In this document: positions 57,966 to 64,000 of the stretch, in pieces | How the letters are laid out: each line of letters opens with the position of its first letter | Position numbering within the stretch: the first letter of the stretch is position 1 | Source of the DNA: Bactericera cockerelli | Taxonomy: Eukaryota > Arthropoda > Insecta > Hemiptera > Triozidae | Direction: 5' to 3' | Length of the DNA: 64,000 nt | NCBI GenBank assembly: GCA_024516035.1 | Contig: CM044964.1 | Span: 23,370,455-23,434,454, forward strand | Notes under the pieces: model-generated | Database searches by the model: none | What the model was told of the DNA's origin: nothing | Seen by the model: the letters and a program-made list of their open reading frames with translations, nothing else | Position numbers and translations under genes: made by a program

Positions 57966-59110
57966 TTACCTTCCAATATAGAGTGTTATTATAACTAAAA
58001 CCGCTTAACCGATTTTCTTCAAATTTTATATGTTATATATTATGGTAGAATACCGTTTTTCCTACAAACCCAACTCTACAAAAAATTGTGTATCGGCAAG
58101 TCATAGACGTTATTTTTGCACTTTTTTGTAAAAAAAATTGGATTTCCTAAATATCAAAGCTTATGATTTAGCTATAAATGCACAATGAGAACGCTAACTC
58201 CCAGCATATACAATATACATACATAATTTCGTGACAATTGGGTGTATTATTCAAGAGATATAAGCGTTTAAGTAAAAATATAGTGGTCAGACACATGGTC
58301 TGTATCACCAACAAGTGATAGTGCGAAGTTAATGAATTTAAAATGGGACCACCTACAATACGTCTCCTATACCTATATGTGTAAAAAAATTCGTCAAAAT
58401 CTCGAAAGGAATAAGAAGTTGTAAAGTCGGCAAACTGTACAATATAAATAATTAAATCCCTTTGTTTTTATTTCTAACGGTCTGAATTTAGTGAAACACA
58501 ACCTTTTTTTATTTATATGAGTTGCATTTGTACTTTGCCTTTGGAGCGTGGTAGGTATCCCCTTTTATAAGAAGGCCATTAAATACAAGAGATCTGCACT
58601 TTTAAACCTAAACAAAATTTGATCCTTTATTTTGTGTTAACAACTATGACCTCCCCACAGACCCTCCACAGAAGAAGGGAAAATACTGCTATACACCTAT
58701 ACATGAATATTAGTCATTTGGTTCTGAGTTCGAGATTGTTGAATGCTATAATAATTCATAAAGCAATAGGCAATGTTGGTATGATCAGATCCGTTTAATA
58801 GAAAGAGAATAAAATGCACTGCCAATTATGGACACAATACTTCCTCGTGAATGGCATTCAAATTTATCTACTTTTATTATCGCTAGAATCAGAGATTTTT
58901 TTACTGAATCACTTGTTTTTACAAATGTCCCAAGGGTTGGGTGGAAGAGATTGCCACAGGCAATATATGACCCCGCCCCTTAAGTAGGACATTAACTTCA
59001 TTCTTTTTTTTTTGTTCTTGTATCTTTGCTCAATCTTTTTGTTATTCTTCATAATTTCATTGTATTTTACTGTATATATTTTTTTTCTATCTAATTAAAC
59101 TTACTATAAT
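57966..59110. other. Non-coding region with K-related and F-related pieces
   Basis: 57985-58430 is a diverged family K relative (TTGTGTATCGGCAAGTCATA, CAAGAGATATAAGCGTTTAAG). A K end is at 58812-58860 and a family F copy at 58930-58995. No gene is seen. Confidence 0.55.
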
Positions 59111-59117
59111 ATTTATA

Positions 59118-62100
59118 ATGTTCTCAACCGATTCTCTTCAAATTTATTTATATGGCAAGCGGCCACAACGGAGTCTCGATAGTAGTATACGCACAAATGG
59201 GTCAAGAATGGCCCGGGTTATCAAAAAGTATGCATGCGATTTCAAAAAAATCAACGATATTAGGCAGATCTTGCGAAACGTTCTCCAAAATTGGCATAAA
59301 AACATCAACAGATTATTTCATTCCGTCCATTTCTTATCAAAAATGTCTATTTTGGGCTACCTCGAACTTTCAAAGGTCTGAAATCCTGGCAAAAATGCAA
59401 GCATCAAAAATCTGTGTTAGTCTATGCTTAATAGTTAGTTGAGAGCTATTGAAATCAACTTTTGTTTTTCAAAAACCTCTTCATATATCCAAGTTATGAA
59501 ATCAGTTTGAAGGAGCCTTTGTGGCTTTCCTGTTGGCGGTACGGAAATTTTTTGGGAACCAAAAACGTATATTTTTGACTACTTTTCTCTAAAATTTAGT
59601 TTAAAATACCCAAAATTACATACTTGATGAAAATTGAAGGCAAAATGTCAAATATGATAAAATACCCCTTCAACTTTCGCTGAGTATGCAAACAAGTTGT
59701 TCCAAATGCTTGGTAAGGCTTCATTCACCATTGCCTATCTTCAGTTCAAATTTGAAAGAAATCTTTAAAGAGAGGTTATATGTTGACATGTTTTGCTTAA
59801 GATTTGACTCGATCTGAGATTTTGGATGTTTTCAGAAATCGAATGAACTTATCTTTCGAACCGTACGTCCGATTTGAATGAACTAAAGTGTTATCGATGG
59901 ATCTAGTGGATTGTAAGATAGGCTGTTCTCGTTCATTTTCTGTCATTTTACATAAAGGGTTACTTTTTAACGGAAAACACTTTTGACGCACAACTGGGTT
60001 AAGAATGGCCTGGGTTATCAAAAAGTATGCATGCGATTTCAAAAAAATCAACGATATTAGGCAGATCTTGCGAAACATTATCCCAAATTGGCATAAAAAC
60101 ATCAACATATTATTTCATTCTGTCCATTTCTCATCAAAAATGTCTATTTTGGGCTACCTCGAACTTTCAAAGGTGTGAAAACCTGGCAAAAATGCAAGCA
60201 TCAAAAATCTGTGTTAGTCTATGCTTAATAGTTAGTTGAGATCTATTGAAATCAACTTTTGTTTTTCAAAAAACCTTTCAATATCCAAGTTATGCAATCA
60301 TTTTGAAGGAGCCTTTGTGGCTTTCCTGTTGGCGGTACGGAAATTTTTTGGGAACCAAAAACGTATATTTTTGACTACTTTTCTCTAAAATTTAGTTTAA
60401 AATACCCAAAATTACATACTTGATGAAAATTGAAGGCAAAATGTCAAATATGATAAAATACCCCTTCAACTTTCGCTGAGTATGCAAACAAGTTGTTCCA
60501 AATGCTTGGTAAGGCTTTATTCACCACTGCCTATCTTCAGTTCAAATTTGAAAGAAATCTTTAAAGAAGAGGTTATATGTTGACATGTTTTGCTTAAGAT
60601 TTGACTCGATCTGAGATTTTGGATGTTTTCAGAAATCGAATGAACTTATCTTTCGAACCGTACGTCCGATTTGAATGAACTAAAGTGTTATCGATGGATC
60701 TAGTGGATTGTAAGATAGGCTGTTCTCGTTCATTTTCTGTCATTTTACATAAAGGGTTACTTTTTAACGGAAAACACTTTTGACGCACAACTGGGTTATC
60801 AAAAAGTATGCATGCGATTTCAAAAAAATCAACGATATTAGGCAGATCTTGCGAAACATTATCCCAAATTGGCATAAAAACATTAACATATTATTTCATT
60901 CTGTCCATTTCTCATCAAAAATGTCTATTTTGGGCTACCTCGAACTTTCAAAGGTGTGAAAACCTGGCAAAAATGCAAGCATCAAAAATCTGTGTTAGTC
61001 TATGCTTAATAGTTAGTTGAGATCTATTGAAATCAACTTTTGTTTTTCAAAAAACCTTTCAATATCCAAGTTATGCAATCATTTTGAAGGAGCCTTTGTG
61101 GCTTTCCTGTTGGCGGTAAGGAAATTTTTTGGGAACCAAAAACGTATATTTTTGACTACTTCTCTCTAAAATTTAGTTTAAAATACCTAAAATTACATAC
61201 TTGATGAAAATTGAAGGCAAAATGTCAAATATGATAAAATACCCCTTCAACTTTCGCTGAGTATGCAAACAAGTTGTTCCAAATGCTTGGTAAGGCTTTA
61301 TTCACCACTGCCTATCTTCAGTTCAAATTTGAAAGAAATCTTTAAAGAAGAGGTTATATGTTGACATGTTTTGCTTAAGATTTGACTCGATCTGAGATTT
61401 TGGATGTTTTCAGAAATCGAATGAACTTATCTTTCGAACCGTACGTCCGATTTGAATGAACTAAAGTGCTATCGATAGATCTAGTGGATTGTAAGATAGG
61501 CTGTTCTCGTTCATTTTCTGTCATTTTACATAAAGGGTTACTTTTTAACGGAAAACACTTTTGACGCACAACTGGCTTAACAATGGCCTGGTTTATCAAA
61601 AAGTATGCATGCGATTTAAAAAAAATCAACGATATTAGGCAGATCTTGCGAAATTTTATCCAAAATTGGCATAGAAACATCAACATGTTATTTCATTCTG
61701 TCCATTTCTTATCAAAAATATCTATTTGGGCCTACCTCGAACTTTCAAAGGTCTGAAAACCTGGCAAAAATGCAAGCATCAAAAATCTGTGTTAGTCCAT
61801 GCTTAATCGTTAGTTGAGAGCTATTGAAATCAACGTTTGTTTTTCAAAAACGCCTTCATATTATCATGTTATGCAATCATTTTGAAGGAGCCTTTGTGGC
61901 TTTCCTGTTGGCGGTAAGTAAATTTTTTGGGAACCAAAAACGTATATTTTTGACTACTTTTTTCTAAAATTTAGTTTAAAATACCTGAAATTGCATACTT
62001 GATGATAATTGAAGGCAAAATGCAAATATGATAAAATACCCCTTCAACTTTGGCTGAGTATGCAAACAAATGGTTCCAAATGCTTGGCAAGGCTTTATTC

Positions 62101-63720
62101 ACCACTGGCTATCTTCAGTTCAAATTTGAAAAAAATCCTTAAAGAAGAGGTTATATGTCGACATGTTTTGCTTAAGATTTGACTCATTCTGAGATTTTGG
62201 ATGTTTTTAGAAATCGAATGAACTTATCTTTCGAACCGTACGTCCGATTTGAATGAACTAAAGTGCTATCGATAGATCTAGTAGATTGTAAGATAATCTG
62301 TTCTCGTTCATTTTCTGTCATTTTACATAAAGGGTTACTTTTTAACGGAAAACACTTTTGACGCACAACTGGGTTAAGAATGGCCTGTGTTATCAAAAAG
62401 TATGCATGCGATTTTAAAAAAATAAACGAAACTAGGCAGATCTTGCGAAACGTTATCCCAAATTGGCATAAAAACATCAACATTTATTTTTTTGAAATCG
62501 CATGCATAGTTTTTGATAACCCAGGTCATTCTTAACCCAGTTGGGTGTCAAAAGTGTTTTCCGTTAAAAAGTAACCCTTTATGTAAAATGACAGAAAATG
62601 AACTAGAACAGCTTATCTTACAATCCACTAGATCTATCGATAGCACTTTAGTTCATTCAAATCGGACGTACGGTTCGAAAGATAAGTTCATTCGATTTCT
62701 GAAAACATCCAAAATCTCAGATCGAGTCAAATCTTAAGCAAAACATGTCAACATATAACCTCTTCTTTAAAGATTTCTTTCAAATTTGAACTGAAGATAG
62801 GCAGTGGTGAATAAAGCCTTACCAAGCATTTGGAACCACTTGTTTGCATACTCAGCGAAAGTTGAAGGGGTATTTTATCATATTTGACATTTTGCCTTCA
62901 ATGCTCATATTTTAAACTAAATTTTAGAAAGAAGTAGTCAAAAATATACGTTTTTGGTTCCCAAAAAATTTACGTACCGCCAACAGGAAAGCCACAAAGG
63001 CTCCTTCAAAATGATTGCATAACATGATAATATGAAGGCGTTTTTGAAAAACAAACGTTGATTTCAATAGCTCTCAACTAACGATTAAGCATGGACTAAC
63101 ACAGATTTTTGATGCTTGCATTTTTGCCAGGTTTTCAGACCTTTGAAAGTTCGAGGTAGGCCCAAATAGATATTTTTGATAAGAAATGGACAGAATGAAA
63201 TAACATGTTGATGTTTCTATGCCAATTTTGGATAAAATTTCGCAAGATCTGCTTAATATCGTTGATTTTTTTTAAATCGCATGCATACTTTTTGATAAAC
63301 CAGGCCATTGTTAACCCAGTTGTGCGTCAAAAGTGTTTTCCGTTAAAAAGTAACCCTTTATGTAAAATGACAGAAAATGAACGAGAACAGCTTATCTTAA
63401 AATCCAATAGATCTATCGATAGCACTTTAGTTCATTCAAATCGGACGTACAGTTCGAAAGATAAGTTCATTCGATTTCTGGAAACATCCAAAATCTCAGA
63501 TCGAGTCAAATCCTAAGCAAAACATGTCGACATATAACCTCTTTTTTAAGGATTTCTTTCAAATTTGAACTGAAGATAGGCAGTGGTGAATAAAGCCTTA
63601 ACAAGCATTTGGAACCACTTGTTTGCATACTCAGCGAAAGTTGAAGGGGTATTTTATTATATTTGACATTTTGCCTTCAATGCTCATCAAGTATGTAATT
63701 TTGGGTAATTTTTTAGGTAT
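59118..63720. repeat. ~790 bp unit array: five direct units then inverted units
   Basis: The marker AAGTATGCATGCGATTT occurs at about 59227, 60022, 60804, 61600 and 62399 in plus orientation (spacing 780-800 bp). It then appears reversed (AAATCGCATGCATA) near 62496 and 63276. The orientation switch is near 62485. Units share GGCTTTCCTGTTGGCGGTA and GAACCGTACGTCCGATTTGA. Frames inside are short and shift between units, so coding is unlikely. Confidence 0.93.
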
Positions 63721-63769
63721 TTTAAACTTAATTTTTTTCTACGTACATTTTTAAATTTCATTTTTCTCA

Positions 63770-64000
63770 GTGTAAAAATAGTATTTAGCTGTACAATACA
63801 CCCGTCAAAAGTAAAAATAGTATTTAGTAGTACAATACACCCGTCAAAAGTAAAAATAGTATTTAGCTGTACAATACACCCGTCAAAAGTAAAAATAGTA
63901 TTTAGTAGTACAATACACCCGTCAAAAGTAAAAATAGTATTTAGTAGTACAATACACCCGTCAAAACCAAAAATAGTATTTAACTGTACAATACACCCGT
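63770..64000 (+). repeat. ~40 bp satellite running off the window edge
   Basis: About six units of AGTAAAAATAGTATTTAG, CTG or TAG, then TACAATACACCCGTCAAA. Two variants (AGCTGTAC and AGTAGTAC) partly alternate. The array continues beyond the window. Confidence 0.95.

Noticed and set aside
59118..63516. Repeated 70-103 codon ORFs in the terminal array
   Set aside because: The frames appear on both strands, change start and length between units and show indels without frame conservation.

Overview
This is eukaryotic DNA from an arthropod, most likely an insect and perhaps a hemipteran. The evidence is GT-AG introns, invertebrate-type coding sequence, AT-rich introns and a dense load of tRNA- and 5S-derived SINEs, MITEs and foldback elements. 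The species cannot be fixed from sequence alone.

Three genes can be built exon by exon with consistent splice phases. (1) On the plus strand, positions 76-30663 hold the DEAD-box RNA helicase DDX3/Belle. Eleven exons run from the RGG-rich N-terminal region through every helicase motif to the conserved APDWW C-terminus; the start codon lies left of the window. One G is missing in exon 10, and the splice phases show it. (2) Inside the large DDX3 intron, on the minus strand (19373-15359), is a two-exon gene for an unrecognised protein with one likely membrane segment and a long tail of NERK-like repeats. It has a one-base homopolymer frameshift. (3) On the minus strand, 52599-34327 holds a heparanase-like GH79 glycosidase. 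Ten exons join into an uninterrupted frame of about 678 codons with both catalytic glutamates.

The most unusual feature is that both large genes carry tandem arrays that repeatedly copy exon-intron junctions. DDX3 has extra copies of the exon 3 donor, both ends of exon 4, the exon 6 donor (about 16 copies), the exon 8 acceptor plus half exon (8 extra copies) and the exon 10 acceptor (3 extra). Heparanase has extra copies of its exon 2 acceptor, exon 5 donor (about 20) and last exon (7 downstream and 1 upstream), plus an 18-residue repeat inside exon 1. Most copies keep a usable splice signal.

Introns and flanks are packed with mobile DNA. They hold a non-LTR-type retroelement with PHD finger, RT and nuclease-like C-terminus (44827-41757, frameshifted), a fragment of a relative (45450-45755), 5S-rRNA-derived SINEs with target duplications, at least six tRNA-like SINE families, three TTAA-flanked MITEs, hAT-like MITEs and several long foldback elements. 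From 52.6 kb to the end I find no gene: there are a long (CA)n tract, SINEs, a 4.6 kb array of ~790 bp units that switches orientation, and a ~40 bp satellite at the right edge.
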